A DNA stretch of 64,000 bases from Aquamicrobium sp. (GCF_023954335.1 NZ_JAMLIE010000002.1:62001-126000), one strand, 5' to 3'. Shown: positions 7,825 to 14,707, counted from the stretch's first letter. Notes: a model not told the origin generated them from the sequence alone. Translations and numbers: made by a program.

Positions 7825-8316
7825 ATGCTCTATCTGGAAACACAGAACGGCTTCGCTGCGTGGCGCGGTGAGCCGATCGAAGACATTCGCTATCCGCGCT
7901 CTATCGAGCAACGATGGTCGCCGGAAGACCTTGCTGCAATCGGCCTTTACCTTCCCGAGCCTGCCGATCCGGTCCCGGAGGGCAAGATCGTCACGGGACA
8001 GTCCGTCCAGCGCGTTGAGGGCGTGGTGAAGTGGGTGCATGAGCTTGACGATGCGCCGCCTGTATCGCCTGAAGTCCCCGCCGTTGTCTCCATGCGTCAG
8101 GCCCGCCTTGCCCTTCTCGCGGCGGGTCTTCTCGGGGCGTTGGAGAGCGGGATTGACGGCCTGCCGGAACCGGACAGAAGCGCAGCCCGGATCGAATGGG
8201 AATACGCGACCGAGCTTCGCCGCGATCATCCGCTGATCGTGTCGCTTGCCCAGCAACTGGACCTGAGCGAGCAGCAGGTTGACGGCCTGTTCATCGCAGC
8301 CAGCCAGATCACCTGA
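7825..8316 (+). CDS. Phage tail-fibre-associated protein
   Basis: The protein has 163 residues and two parts. The N-terminal half (about 1-85) is acidic and proline-rich with Trp residues. The C-terminal half (about 90-163) carries a pattern found at the end of many phage tail or fibre-assembly proteins: SMRQARLALLAAGLL, then PEPDRSAARIEWEYAT, then LDLSEQQVDGLF. It starts 12 bases after the propeller gene behind an AGGAGA site and is followed by a terminator, so it closes the tail operon. A fibre assembly or chaperone role is inferred from that resemblance and position. Confidence 0.65.
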   Translation: MLYLETQNGFAAWRGEPIEDIRYPRSIEQRWSPEDLAAIGLYLPEPADPVPEGKIVTGQSVQRVEGVVKWVHELDDAPPVSPEVPAVVSMRQARLALLAAGLLGALESGIDGLPEPDRSAARIEWEYATELRRDHPLIVSLAQQLDLSEQQVDGLFIAASQIT

Positions 8317-8348
8317 CCCGCCGCGCCCGATAGCCAGCGCGGCCAACT

Positions 8349-8380
8349 CCCGGCCCCGTCCAATATGGCCGGGCTTTTTA
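8349..8380 (+). terminator. Rho-independent terminator after the tail operon
   Basis: The arms CCCGGCC (8349-8355) and GGCCGGG (8367-8373) enclose an 11-base loop and are followed by CTTTTTA. It sits between the fibre-associated gene and the lysis cassette. A short direct repeat of CAAGGGCAA units follows at about 8408-8432. Confidence 0.75.
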
Positions 8381-8506
8381 TCCTGAATGTGGGCGGCCGT
8401 GGGCAGGCAACAAGGGCAACAAGGGCAACAACGGCATTGCCGCAGTTGCCAATTGACGGCCGCGCCCGCCAGACAGTTACCGCCATCCGAACAGTGGAGA
8501 AAGCCA

Positions 8507-9346
8507 ATGGATCGCGCTGCATTCTATGCGGCTCTGCGGAGCCGTGCCAACACGCTTTTCGGAACAAGTCTGTCGCAGCCTCAGATAGACCGCATGGAGG
8601 CGATCCTGAACCGGCTCGACGCCAAGCGGATCATGCTGGAACAGGCGGCCTATATCTTCGGAACAGCCTATCACGAAAGTGACCGCTTCCGCACGATGGA
8701 GGAATACGCCTCCGGGGCAGCCTATGAGGGGCGCAAGACGCTCGGCAATACCCAGCCGGGCGACGGGAAGCGCTTCAAGGGGCGTGGCTTCGTCCAGATC
8801 ACCGGCCGGCGCAACTATACCGACTGGGCCAAACGCCTTGGCGTCGATCTCGTCGCCAATCCGGCGCTTGCGGCGAGGCTCGATCATGCCACCACGATCC
8901 TGATAGACGGTATGATGCTCGGCACGTTCACGGGCAAGAAACTGCCCGACTACGTGGCCGGCACGAAGAAGGATTATGTCGGTGCTCGCCGCGTCGTGAA
9001 TGGCACGGATCGGGCGGCAATGATCGCCACATATGCCCGCGCGTTCGAGAAGGCGCTTGTCGAGGCCGGCTATTCGGCCAGCGCAGCCCCGCCAGCGCCC
9101 GCGAAGCCTGTTCCCGCTCCAATCCCCGCGCCGAAGCCGGAACCCGCTCCTGCGCCTTCCATGGCCGGAGAAAAGCTATCCCACAGCAAGCGGTTCTGGA
9201 CGTGGCTCAGCACGGGCGGCGGAACGGCGGCGCTCCCGTTCGTGGATTGGCGTGTCCAGTTCCTGATCGTGCTCGTCATCGTCGGCTTTGCGATCTACGC
9301 CATCGCGACCATGCCGGCCGTGCGCAGGAAGCTGGGGCTGGCGTGA
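8507..9346 (+). CDS. GH19-type endolysin with C-terminal membrane anchor
   Basis: The protein has 279 residues. The catalytic domain (about 1-185) is a glycoside hydrolase family 19 lysozyme/chitinase-like fold: AYHESDRF with Glu57 as probable catalytic acid, YEGRKTLGNTQPGDG at 73-87 and GRGFVQITGRRNY at 92-104. It cleaves the cell-wall glycan during lysis. Residues 192-217 are an Ala/Pro-rich linker, and residues 250-269 form one hydrophobic helix followed by a basic tail, so the enzyme is probably held at the inner membrane. No N-terminal signal is present. The ATG at 8507 has GTGGAGAAAG upstream; the frame before it is not protein-like. The TGA overlaps the next ATG. Confidence 0.9.
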   Translation: MDRAAFYAALRSRANTLFGTSLSQPQIDRMEAILNRLDAKRIMLEQAAYIFGTAYHESDRFRTMEEYASGAAYEGRKTLGNTQPGDGKRFKGRGFVQITGRRNYTDWAKRLGVDLVANPALAARLDHATTILIDGMMLGTFTGKKLPDYVAGTKKDYVGARRVVNGTDRAAMIATYARAFEKALVEAGYSASAAPPAPAKPVPAPIPAPKPEPAPAPSMAGEKLSHSKRFWTWLSTGGGTAALPFVDWRVQFLIVLVIVGFAIYAIATMPAVRRKLGLA

Positions 9347-9594
9347 TGCTGTCCTTCCTTTTCTCCCGCGCCGGTGCGGCGATGGTCGGCATTGTCGCCG
9401 TTCTCGGCCTCCTGACCTTCTCGCACCGTTTTGCCTATCAGGCGGGCCGCACGGCCGAAAGAACGGCCATCCTCAACCGCTCCGTCGAAATCCTGCGCGA
9501 AAGGAACGCGACCGATGACGAAATCCGCAATATGGACGATGCCGCTCTTTGCGCTGCTCTTGGCGGGGTGTTCGCAGACGGTTCCTGCCAGTGA
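9346..9594 (+). CDS. Inner-membrane spanin-like protein (Rz-type)
   Basis: The protein has 82 residues: an N-terminal membrane helix (about residues 10-25), then a charged segment likely to form a coiled coil, and a short C-terminal end with two cysteines. The ATG overlaps the endolysin stop (TGATG). A lipoprotein gene starts inside it in another frame, which is the classic arrangement of Rz and Rz1 spanin genes. Together they would bridge and fuse inner and outer membranes in the last step of lysis. At 82 residues it is short for an Rz protein, so the assignment relies mainly on gene architecture. Confidence 0.7.
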   Translation: MLSFLFSRAGAAMVGIVAVLGLLTFSHRFAYQAGRTAERTAILNRSVEILRERNATDDEIRNMDDAALCAALGGVFADGSCQ

Positions 9595-9724
9595 GTGCGA
9601 TGGCTGGCGAAAGCTGACGCCCTCGGCCGAGACGCGCGCCTTCGTCATCGCGCAGGACAGGCCTTTCGCCGAGCAGGTCGCGGCTCACAATACGTTCGGG
9701 ACCAGGCGAGGGTGCTGGAAATGA
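9515..9724 (+). CDS. Outer-membrane spanin-like lipoprotein (Rz1-type)
   Basis: The protein has 69 residues. The N-terminus has a lipoprotein signal ending in LLAGC, with Cys19 the lipidation site, followed by a mature region of about 50 residues. The start lies inside the Rz-like gene in a different frame, overlapping it by 80 bases, and has AAGGAACG upstream. This out-of-frame nesting, together with one lipoprotein and one inner-membrane protein after an endolysin, supports an o-spanin role. The mature part is not especially proline-rich, unlike lambda Rz1. It ends with an ATGA overlap to the next gene. Confidence 0.72.
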   Translation: MTKSAIWTMPLFALLLAGCSQTVPASECDGWRKLTPSAETRAFVIAQDRPFAEQVAAHNTFGTRRGCWK

Positions 9725-9960
9725 GCGATGCAAAGCGGTTTGACGATCTGCCGGACGATACCAAAGATTTCCTGACGGACCTCAGTCCGGATGACGTTCG
9801 CACAATCAGGGCTGGCCTACCAATCGTCAGGGCGATCATCGGTTTCGGCAAGGTGACGAAGTGGCTGGCAATCGCAGCCCTCGGCATCCTCGGGGGCATC
9901 GTCATGCTGGGCGAGAGTATCATGAAGGTACTCGGTTGGCTCAAGCCGCCACCGGGATGA
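9721..9960 (+). CDS. Small phage membrane protein, possible holin
   Basis: The protein has 79 residues: an acidic N-terminal half (about 1-30, rich in Asp), then a hydrophobic region from about residue 37 to 70 that could form one or two membrane helices, ending in WLKPPPG. The ATG overlaps the stop of the lipoprotein gene (ATGA), so it belongs to the lysis cassette. No holin is otherwise evident in the window, so this is the best candidate for the protein that times endolysin action. No specific holin family is recognised, and a regulator of lysis is also possible. Confidence 0.6.
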   Translation: MSDAKRFDDLPDDTKDFLTDLSPDDVRTIRAGLPIVRAIIGFGKVTKWLAIAALGILGGIVMLGESIMKVLGWLKPPPG

Positions 9961-10047
9961 TACCTACGCCGCCGCTGAGTATTGCCGCCGCCGGATCACG
10001 ATACTCAAGTAGCGCCTGACCTCTATGCATTTTCTGCATATTGCTTC

Positions 10048-10080
10048 GCCCCGCTGCCGAAAGGTGGCGGGGCGCTTTTA
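10048..10080 (+). terminator. Terminator at the end of the phage lysis cassette
   Basis: A 7-base-pair stem GCCCCGC/GCGGGGC (10048-10054 and 10067-10073) is extended by four pairs, two of them G-T, to a GAAA tetraloop (10059-10062). It is followed by GCTTTTA. It lies after the last phage gene and before the tRNA. A smaller perfect inverted repeat, TATGCA with TGCATA, lies at 10024-10040. Confidence 0.75.
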
Positions 10081-10143
10081 TGTTTGAGGTTCACATGAAC
10101 CTATGGGGAACTATGTGCTTTCCCGCTAAGTCTTTGATTTGGA

Positions 10144-10218
<75 letters not shown>

Positions 10219-10301
10219 ATCCGATGCCCGCGCATACACCACAGGCCGGGGTCGGCGTCAATAGAGGAAAACTCTCCCGACGCCGATATTGGAAGGCGGT
10301 G

Positions 10302-10664
10302 TCAGGCCGCCTTCAGCATCTTCTCGACCTCGGTGACGAGGTCGCGCAGATGGAAGGGCTTCGACAGGACCTTGGCGTCCTTCGGGGCGCGAGAATCCGG
10401 GTTCAGCGCCACCGCCGCGAAGCCGGTGATGAACATCACCTTGAGGTCCGGGTCGATCTCGGTGGCGCGCCGCGCCAGCTCTATCCCGTCCATCTCCGGC
10501 ATGACGATGTCGGTCAGCAGCAGCGAGAACGGCTCCTCGCGCAGCCGCTCATAGGCGCTGGCGCCATTGTCGAAATCGCTGACGTCGTAGCCGGCGCGCT
10601 CGAGCGCCTTCACCAGAAAGCGACGCATGTCGTCGTCGTCTTCCGCAAGCAGGATTCTTGCCAT
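10302..10664 (-). CDS. cpdR: Single-domain response regulator CpdR
   Basis: The protein has 120 residues and is a receiver domain only, with no output domain. The acidic pocket is at residues 9-12 (EDDD), the phosphorylated aspartate is Asp52 in LLLTDIVMPEMDGIE, and the conserved lysine is in the KPFHL motif near residue 102. The sequence matches CpdR of rhizobia closely (ERLREEPFSLLLTDIVMPEM). In alphaproteobacteria CpdR, controlled by the CckA-ChpT phosphorelay, recruits ClpXP and its substrates at the cell pole and so governs cell-cycle proteolysis. It is monocistronic and divergent from the next gene. Confidence 0.93.
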   Translation of the reverse strand: MARILLAEDDDDMRRFLVKALERAGYDVSDFDNGASAYERLREEPFSLLLTDIVMPEMDGIELARRATEIDPDLKVMFITGFAAVALNPDSRAPKDAKVLSKPFHLRDLVTEVEKMLKAA

Positions 10665-10911
10665 AAGTCCCGTCCGAATCAGTCTTATCCGTCGCCCCGG
10701 CCACCATGCGGAGCGTTCCCGACCCTTTGCCGTATATGCTCGCCGGGCGGTAAATATCAAGTGAACGCAGGCGCTGCGCGGCGATGCCGCGACCGGCACC
10801 CTCGGGCGCGGCTGGACAGGCGGGGCGGCAGATGGCAGGGTCCGGCGGTAGGCGGCGGCGAAGCCGGGCCCGCCTTCTGAGCGTTCGCGGAACACGGGCA
10901 GCGGGAGACAA

Positions 10912-11808
10912 ATGTCGGCAGCGCAGGATTTCGTCGCGACCCCGCCCTTCGCGACCATCGCCCCCGCCGAGCAGCGGGTGCCGTTCGTGCTGAACTCGCC
11001 GCATAGCGGCCGCTTCTATCCGCCGCGCTTCCTTGCCATGAGCCGGCTCGACGCCTCGGCCATCCGCCGCTCGGAGGATTGCTACGTCGACGAGCTGTTC
11101 CGCGGCGCGGTGGCGCTCGGCGCGCCGATGCTGGCGGCCAACTTTCCGCGCGCCTATCTCGACGTCAACCGCGAGCCGTGGGAACTCGATCCGCGCATGT
11201 TCGAGGAGGCGCTGCCCGCCCATGCCAACATGCGCTCGGCGCGCGTGGTCGGCGGGCTCGGCACCGTGCCGCGGCTGGTCGGCGAGGGCCAGGAGATCTA
11301 TACCGGCAAGCTGCCGCTCGCCGAGGCGCTCTCGCGCATCGAGACGAGCTACAAGCCCTATCACGAGGCACTGGGGCGGCTTCTTTCGCGTACGCGGGCG
11401 GCGTTCGGCTTCGCGGTGCTGATCGACTGCCACTCGATGCCGGCGAGCGTGCGGGTAGGGGACGGGTCGGTGCGGCCGGACTTCATCGTCGGCGACCGCT
11501 TCGGCACCGCCTGCGCCCCGGCACTGACCGACGCTGCGATCGCGATCCTCATCGGCATGGGCTACAACGTCGCCCACAACAAGCCTTATGCCGGCGGCTT
11601 CATCACCGAGCATTACGGCCGGCCCGCACAGGGCGTCCACGCTTTGCAGATCGAGATCAATCGCGGGCTTTATCTCAACGAGCGCACCTACGAGCCGTCG
11701 GTCGGCTTCGCGCCGCTCGCCGCCGATCTGACCCGCTTCTGCGCCGAGATGATGGCGATCCCCGAAAGCCTGATCGTGCCCGGCACGGTGCCGCTCGCGG
11801 CGGAGTGA
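10912..11808 (+). CDS. N-formylglutamate amidohydrolase family protein
   Basis: The protein has 298 residues, the usual length for the family. Recognisable blocks include LNSPHSGRFYP (about 27-37), RSEDCYVDELF, ANFPRAYLDVNREPWELDP and the LIDCHSMPAS block near residue 170, which carries the metal and acid residues. The enzyme hydrolyses N-formyl-L-glutamate to formate and glutamate, the last step of one histidine degradation route; no hut genes are adjacent, so its real substrate could be another formylated or acyl amino acid. It is divergent from cpdR with 247 bases between the starts. Confidence 0.88.
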   Translation: MSAAQDFVATPPFATIAPAEQRVPFVLNSPHSGRFYPPRFLAMSRLDASAIRRSEDCYVDELFRGAVALGAPMLAANFPRAYLDVNREPWELDPRMFEEALPAHANMRSARVVGGLGTVPRLVGEGQEIYTGKLPLAEALSRIETSYKPYHEALGRLLSRTRAAFGFAVLIDCHSMPASVRVGDGSVRPDFIVGDRFGTACAPALTDAAIAILIGMGYNVAHNKPYAGGFITEHYGRPAQGVHALQIEINRGLYLNERTYEPSVGFAPLAADLTRFCAEMMAIPESLIVPGTVPLAAE

Positions 11809-11834
11809 GCGGGATATTCCCCACCATACCGGTC

Positions 11835-11920
11835 AAAAAAAGACCGCACCGTTGCTTACGGCGCGGCCGAAGTCTAGGGAGGAAACGCCCAAGGAGGGCA
11901 TGAACAGGTTTCCCTGTTCA
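11835..11920 (-). ncRNA. mmgR: mmgR/suhB-like trans-acting small RNA
   Basis: A complete sRNA unit is visible on the minus strand, about 86 nt. It begins with an 8-base-pair hairpin capped by GAAA (11920-11901). A 4-base-pair hairpin follows whose loop is UCCUU (11899-11887), then an unpaired stretch with UUUCCUCCCU (about 11885-11876). It ends in a 9-base-pair terminator hairpin (11866-11844) and seven U residues (11841-11835). The two C/U-rich patches can pair with ribosome-binding sites. Architecture and position beside a SuhB-family gene match the alphaproteobacterial RNA family known as suhB (Rfam) and mmgR in Sinorhizobium, which affects carbon-storage metabolism. The name comes from memory of the family and was not searched. 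Confidence 0.72.
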
Positions 11921-11926
11921 TCTTCA

Positions 11927-11954
11927 AGTCTATGTTGCGTTGCACAAATGTCAA
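11927..11954 (-). promoter_or_regulatory. Promoter of the minus-strand small RNA
   Basis: On the minus strand CTTGACA occurs with TTGACA at 11954-11949, and TAGACT follows at 11932-11927 after 16 bases (17 if the rhizobial CTTGAC box is used). This matches the rhizobial housekeeping consensus. Initiation about 7 bases downstream gives a start at position 11920, which is exactly the first base of the 5' hairpin. Confidence 0.75.
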
Positions 11955-11955
11955 G

Positions 11956-11982
11956 CCGATTGTTCATGCCATGAACAATCGG
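11956..11982. promoter_or_regulatory. 27-bp perfect palindrome upstream of the sRNA promoter
   Basis: CCGATTGTTCAT (11956-11967) and its exact complement ATGAACAATCGG (11971-11982) flank a GCC centre. The palindrome ends one base from the -35 box of the small RNA, the position expected for an activator site, and also lies about 55 bases upstream of the divergent SuhB/HisN-family start. Neither side has a T-run, so it is unlikely to be a terminator. The core TGTTCA/TGAACA recurs in the first hairpin of the sRNA. Confidence 0.65.
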
Positions 11983-12035
11983 GATCGTCCGTGCGGTGCG
12001 GGTCGTGCGATGCGGGTTTTCGGCAAGAGGTGGCG

Positions 12036-12812
12036 ATGAGGATCGAGAAGGAATTCATGCGGCGGATCGCCGCCGCCGCGGCGGCCGAGACGCTGCCGCG
12101 TTTCCGCATGGCGGGGCTCGCCTCGGACAATAAATACGCCGTCGGCTTCGACCCGGTGACGGAGGCGGACCGCGCCGCCGAGCAGGCGATCCGCTCCCTG
12201 ATCCACGACGCCTTTCCCGACCACGGCATCGTCGGCGAGGAGTTCGGCGTCGAGAACGGCGACAGCCGGCATGTCTGGGTCATCGACCCCATCGACGGCA
12301 CGCGCTCCTTCATCTCCGGCATCCCGTTGTGGGGAACGCTGGTCGGCCTGCTCGAGGACGGCGACGCGGTGGCGGGGATGATGTTCCAGCCCTTCACCGG
12401 CGAAGCCTTTCACGCCGATGCCGACGGCGCGCATTATGAAGGGCCGGGCGGGGCGCGCGCGCTTGGCGTCCGCCCGACGACGGCGCTGGGGGAGGCGACG
12501 CTGTGCACGACGACGCCGGCGCTGTTCGCAGGCGGCAAGCGCGCGGCCTATGACCGGCTGGAGCGCGAGGTGAAGCTCGCGCGCTACGGCACGGATTGCT
12601 ACGCCTATGCGATGCTGGCGGCCGGCACCATCGACCTCGTGGTCGAGAGCGGGCTCCAGCTCTACGACATCGTCGCGCTGGTGCCGATCATCGAAAAGGC
12701 CGGCGGCGTCATCACCACCTGGGACGGCGGGCCGGCCGAGAAGGCGGGCGACATCGTCGCCGCCGCGACGCCGGAGCTGCACCGGGCGGCGCTGGAACTG
12801 CTCAACGGCTGA
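12036..12812 (+). CDS. hisN: Histidinol-phosphatase / inositol-monophosphatase family
   Basis: The protein has 258 residues. Metal-binding motifs of the family are in order: GEE at about 69, WVIDPIDGTRSF at about 85-96 and the YDIVALVPIIEKAGG block near residue 213 carrying the C-terminal aspartate. The GTRSFISGIPLWGTLVGL segment is typical of the branch annotated as histidinol-phosphatase in alphaproteobacteria, which often lack the other types of this enzyme. A general SuhB-like inositol monophosphatase is the alternative. The ATG at 12036 is preceded by AAGAGG; the in-frame extension upstream runs through the palindrome and is not coding. It is divergent from the mmgR-like sRNA. Confidence 0.82.
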   Translation: MRIEKEFMRRIAAAAAAETLPRFRMAGLASDNKYAVGFDPVTEADRAAEQAIRSLIHDAFPDHGIVGEEFGVENGDSRHVWVIDPIDGTRSFISGIPLWGTLVGLLEDGDAVAGMMFQPFTGEAFHADADGAHYEGPGGARALGVRPTTALGEATLCTTTPALFAGGKRAAYDRLEREVKLARYGTDCYAYAMLAAGTIDLVVESGLQLYDIVALVPIIEKAGGVITTWDGGPAEKAGDIVAAATPELHRAALELLNG

Positions 12813-12823
12813 GCGATAGCCGC

Positions 12824-13774
12824 CTACCCGCCGCTGCCGGGCACGAAGGCGTCGAACGCGGCGAGGAACTGCTGGCGATAGATATCGGCTTCCTGCAACA
12901 GCTCGTGGCGCGCGCCGTCGATGGTCAGCAGCCCGCCGGCGCGCAACGAGCGGCCGAAGCGCTCGCTGGCGGCCGAATCGACCACCTGCTCGGCCCCGGC
13001 GGCGATGGCGAGGACCGGGATCTTCAGCGCCGCGGCGAAGCCGGGCGCATTGACCCTGGCCGCCGCCTTGAAGACGGCGCGCACCCAGGTGGCGGTGACG
13101 CCGCCGAGCGCGAATTCGGGATACCAGCGATAGAGAGCGAGGTTGCGCGCGTAGCGCACCGGGTCGCTGGTCAGCACGTTCTCGTCGAACGGCGTCGGCT
13201 CCAGCCCGCGCGGGCCGCCGCTGATATAGGACGCGCCGAGGCCGAAGGCGTGCATGGCGCTCGCCAGCCTTTTGGCGTTGCGGGCGGAAATCGTCCCGTC
13301 CGGCAGGCCGAGCAGCGGCGCGGACAGCACCATGCGCTCGACCCGGCTTTGCAGCGCCGGCGCGGCGACGAGCGCGACGAGCGCCCCGGTCGAATGGGCG
13401 AGGATGTAATAGGGGCCGCGGCAGTCGGGCAGGACGATCTGGCGGAAGAACGGCTCGAGGTCGGCGGCGTAGTCGTCGAAGTCGCGGACGTGGCCGCGCT
13501 CGGGGTCGGCGAGCAGCCGCTGCGACCCGCCCTGTCCGCGCAGGTCGAAGGTGGCGACCCCGAAGCCGCGCGCCGACAGGTCGCGCACGGTCTCGAAATA
13601 TTTCTCGATGCACTCGTTGCGCCCCTGGAGGACGACCACCGTTCCCTTCAGCGGGCGGCCCGTCGCCTTGAAGCAGGCGTAACGCAGGCGCCTGCCGTCC
13701 GGCGCGGCGAGGAAGCCGGCGCTGGCGTTTTCCGGCATCGGGTTGCCCGGCGTCTCGAAAATGAAGTCCGGCAT
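12824..13774 (-). CDS. Lysophospholipase-like alpha/beta hydrolase
   Basis: The protein has 316 residues of the Hydrolase_4 / PldB type. Recognisable parts are GTVVVLQGRNECIEKYFETV after the first strand, FDLRGQGGS, the nucleophile elbow AHSTGA (Ser in the middle) and a C-terminal Asp/His pair (near AAGAEQVVDS and GARHELLQE). The family hydrolyses lysophospholipids or monoacylglycerols, usually at the membrane surface; no signal peptide is visible. I chose the ATG at 13774 because homologous sequence begins there; the upstream extension is Arg/Pro-rich and unlikely. It converges with the hisN-like gene, with 11 bases between the stops. Confidence 0.82.
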   Translation of the reverse strand: MPDFIFETPGNPMPENASAGFLAAPDGRRLRYACFKATGRPLKGTVVVLQGRNECIEKYFETVRDLSARGFGVATFDLRGQGGSQRLLADPERGHVRDFDDYAADLEPFFRQIVLPDCRGPYYILAHSTGALVALVAAPALQSRVERMVLSAPLLGLPDGTISARNAKRLASAMHAFGLGASYISGGPRGLEPTPFDENVLTSDPVRYARNLALYRWYPEFALGGVTATWVRAVFKAAARVNAPGFAAALKIPVLAIAAGAEQVVDSAASERFGRSLRAGGLLTIDGARHELLQEADIYRQQFLAAFDAFVPGSGG

Positions 13775-13875
13775 GGCGGGAAGGTCTGTCTCCGGAGCGG
13801 GTACCTGCCCGTGATAGGAAGCGCGCGGCGGAAATGCAAAGGGTTTCAGTGCGGCCGGAAGCCCGGAACGTGAAA

Positions 13876-13907
13876 GGCCGGAAGCGCTTTTCGGGCGGCT
13901 TCCGGCC
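13876..13907. repeat. 10-bp inverted repeat, possible terminator
   Basis: GGCCGGAAGC (13876-13885) and GCTTCCGGCC (13898-13907) are perfect complements around a 12-base centre, flanked by AA and TT. It lies in the 300-base gap between the hydrolase start and the hsp20 promoter. No gene ends here, so a terminator role has no obvious client. It may be a dispersed palindrome or part of a small transcript with the structure at 13934-13997. Confidence 0.5.
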
Positions 13908-13933
13908 TTCTGTCGATCCGGGAGGAAGGGACG

Positions 13934-13997
13934 ATACACCCGGCTCGGCCTCGCTGGCGGCGCTTCGTTGCGCCGTCGATCGCGTTGTTGGGTGTAT
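13934..13997. repeat. Nested inverted repeats, possible structured RNA
   Basis: ATACACCC (13934-13941) pairs with GGGTGTAT (13990-13997), enclosing a smaller hairpin GGCGC/GCGCC (13959-13963 and 13970-13974). The nested stems and TTTCT after the right arm could be a small RNA or an elongated terminator. No promoter is evident. It sits in the otherwise empty gap 13,775-14,073. Confidence 0.4.
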
Positions 13998-14073
13998 TTC
14001 TAGCGCGTGCCGCCTGAACCAAAGCCGAAACGGCGGTTCATCTGGCGTTCATGTTGGCGGGGTTGCCGGAGGC

Positions 14074-14103
14074 CTTGAAATCGGAAAGGGCAAAACCCAG
14101 ATC
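14074..14103 (+). promoter_or_regulatory. Heat-shock sigma-32 (RpoH) type promoter of hsp20
   Basis: CTTGAAA (14074-14080) is followed after 15 bases by CCCAGATC (14096-14103). This matches the RpoH pattern CTTGAAA, 13-17 bases, CCCCATNT. Transcription would begin near 14110, giving a leader of about 100 nt that fits the thermosensor described next. Confidence 0.68.
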
Positions 14104-14109
14104 ATTGCT

Positions 14110-14211
14110 GCGGCCGCCGATGACGGGGCCGCTGGCCGCGGGAAGACGCCGGAACGGGTTTTCTGCATGCAGCCATACGCAAAACCATGTTGCTCGACAG
14201 GAGAACACACC
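14110..14211 (+). promoter_or_regulatory. ROSE-like RNA thermometer in the hsp20 leader
   Basis: The last part of the leader folds so that the Shine-Dalgarno sequence AGGAGA (14199-14204) is sequestered. TGTT (14088 side: 14188-14191) pairs with AACA (14204-14207 region) and CTC (14193-14195) with GAG (14201-14203), leaving G14192 bulged and a five-base loop. A TTGCT element with a bulged G opposite the binding site is the hallmark of ROSE elements in rhizobial small heat-shock genes. Upstream, GGTTTT and AAAACC bracket a TGCATGCA palindrome that can form a second hairpin. Melting at high temperature would free the ribosome-binding site. Confidence 0.7.
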
Positions 14212-14679
14212 ATGCGTCACGTCGATTTTTCGCCGCTCTATCGCTCGACCGTCGGTTTCGACCGTCTCTTCACGATGCTCGATTCGCTCGCGCAGCCGGA
14301 TAACAGCGGCCAGTCCTATCCGCCCTACAACATCGAGCGCACCGGCGACGACGCCTACCGCATCTCTATGGCGGTTGCCGGCTTCTCGGAAGACGAGATT
14401 TCGATCGAGGCTCACCGCAACGTGCTGACGGTGAAGGGCGAGCGCGTCGAGGAGCAGGCGGACGGCCGCGAGTTCCTGCATCGCGGCATCGCCGCGCGCG
14501 CCTTCGAGCGCCGTTTCCAACTCGCCGACCATGTCGAGGTCGAGGGCGCGGAGCTGAAGAACGGCCTGCTGCACATCGATCTCAAGCGCAACGTGCCGGA
14601 AGAGATGAAGCCGCGCCGCATCGAGATCGCCAGCGCCCCGGCCAGGGCGAAGCAGATCGAGGCCAAGGCCACGCACTGA
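14212..14679 (+). CDS. Small heat-shock protein, Hsp20/IbpA family
   Basis: The protein has 155 residues. The N-terminus (MRHVDFSPLYRSTVGFDRLF) is that of class A rhizobial small heat-shock proteins related to IbpA. The alpha-crystallin domain spans about residues 37-130, with ITIE-like strand replaced by IERTGDDAYRISMAVAGF, then LTVKGER and the GLLHIDLKRNVPEE block. The C-terminal region carries RRIEIA, the variant of the IXI anchoring motif. It is an ATP-independent holdase that oligomerises and keeps unfolding proteins soluble. Expression appears to be doubly heat-controlled by an RpoH-type promoter and a ROSE-like leader, and the gene is closed by a strong terminator. Confidence 0.93.
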   Translation: MRHVDFSPLYRSTVGFDRLFTMLDSLAQPDNSGQSYPPYNIERTGDDAYRISMAVAGFSEDEISIEAHRNVLTVKGERVEEQADGREFLHRGIAARAFERRFQLADHVEVEGAELKNGLLHIDLKRNVPEEMKPRRIEIASAPARAKQIEAKATH

Positions 14680-14707
14680 TCGCATCCGTAAGGATCGGAA
14701 ATAGAAG

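Larger units (their letters stand above)
1..10143. mobile_element. Right-hand end of an integrated prophage
   Basis: This stretch carries only phage-type genes: virion proteins, tail collar proteins, tail fibre, endolysin, spanins and a small membrane protein. Nearly all are on the plus strand with tiny gaps or stop/start overlaps. It ends beside the 3' end of a tRNA-Val gene, the usual target of tyrosine integrases. Beyond the tRNA the genes become ordinary chromosomal ones. The head and packaging genes, integrase and left attachment site lie before position 1, so the size and completeness of the prophage cannot be judged. The gene content points to a tailed phage. Whether it is podovirus-like, as the internal-virion-type proteins might suggest, is a guess. 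Confidence 0.88.

Noticed and set aside
8403..8435. Tandem CAAGGGCAA units
   Set aside because: Only about three short units with no spacer structure; not a CRISPR array or meaningful satellite.
11901..11920. Hairpin read as a plus-strand terminator for the N-formylglutamate amidohydrolase gene
   Set aside because: No T-run follows on the plus strand, and the minus-strand promoter places this hairpin at the 5' end of the sRNA. The A-run and stem at 11835-11866 terminate the minus-strand RNA.
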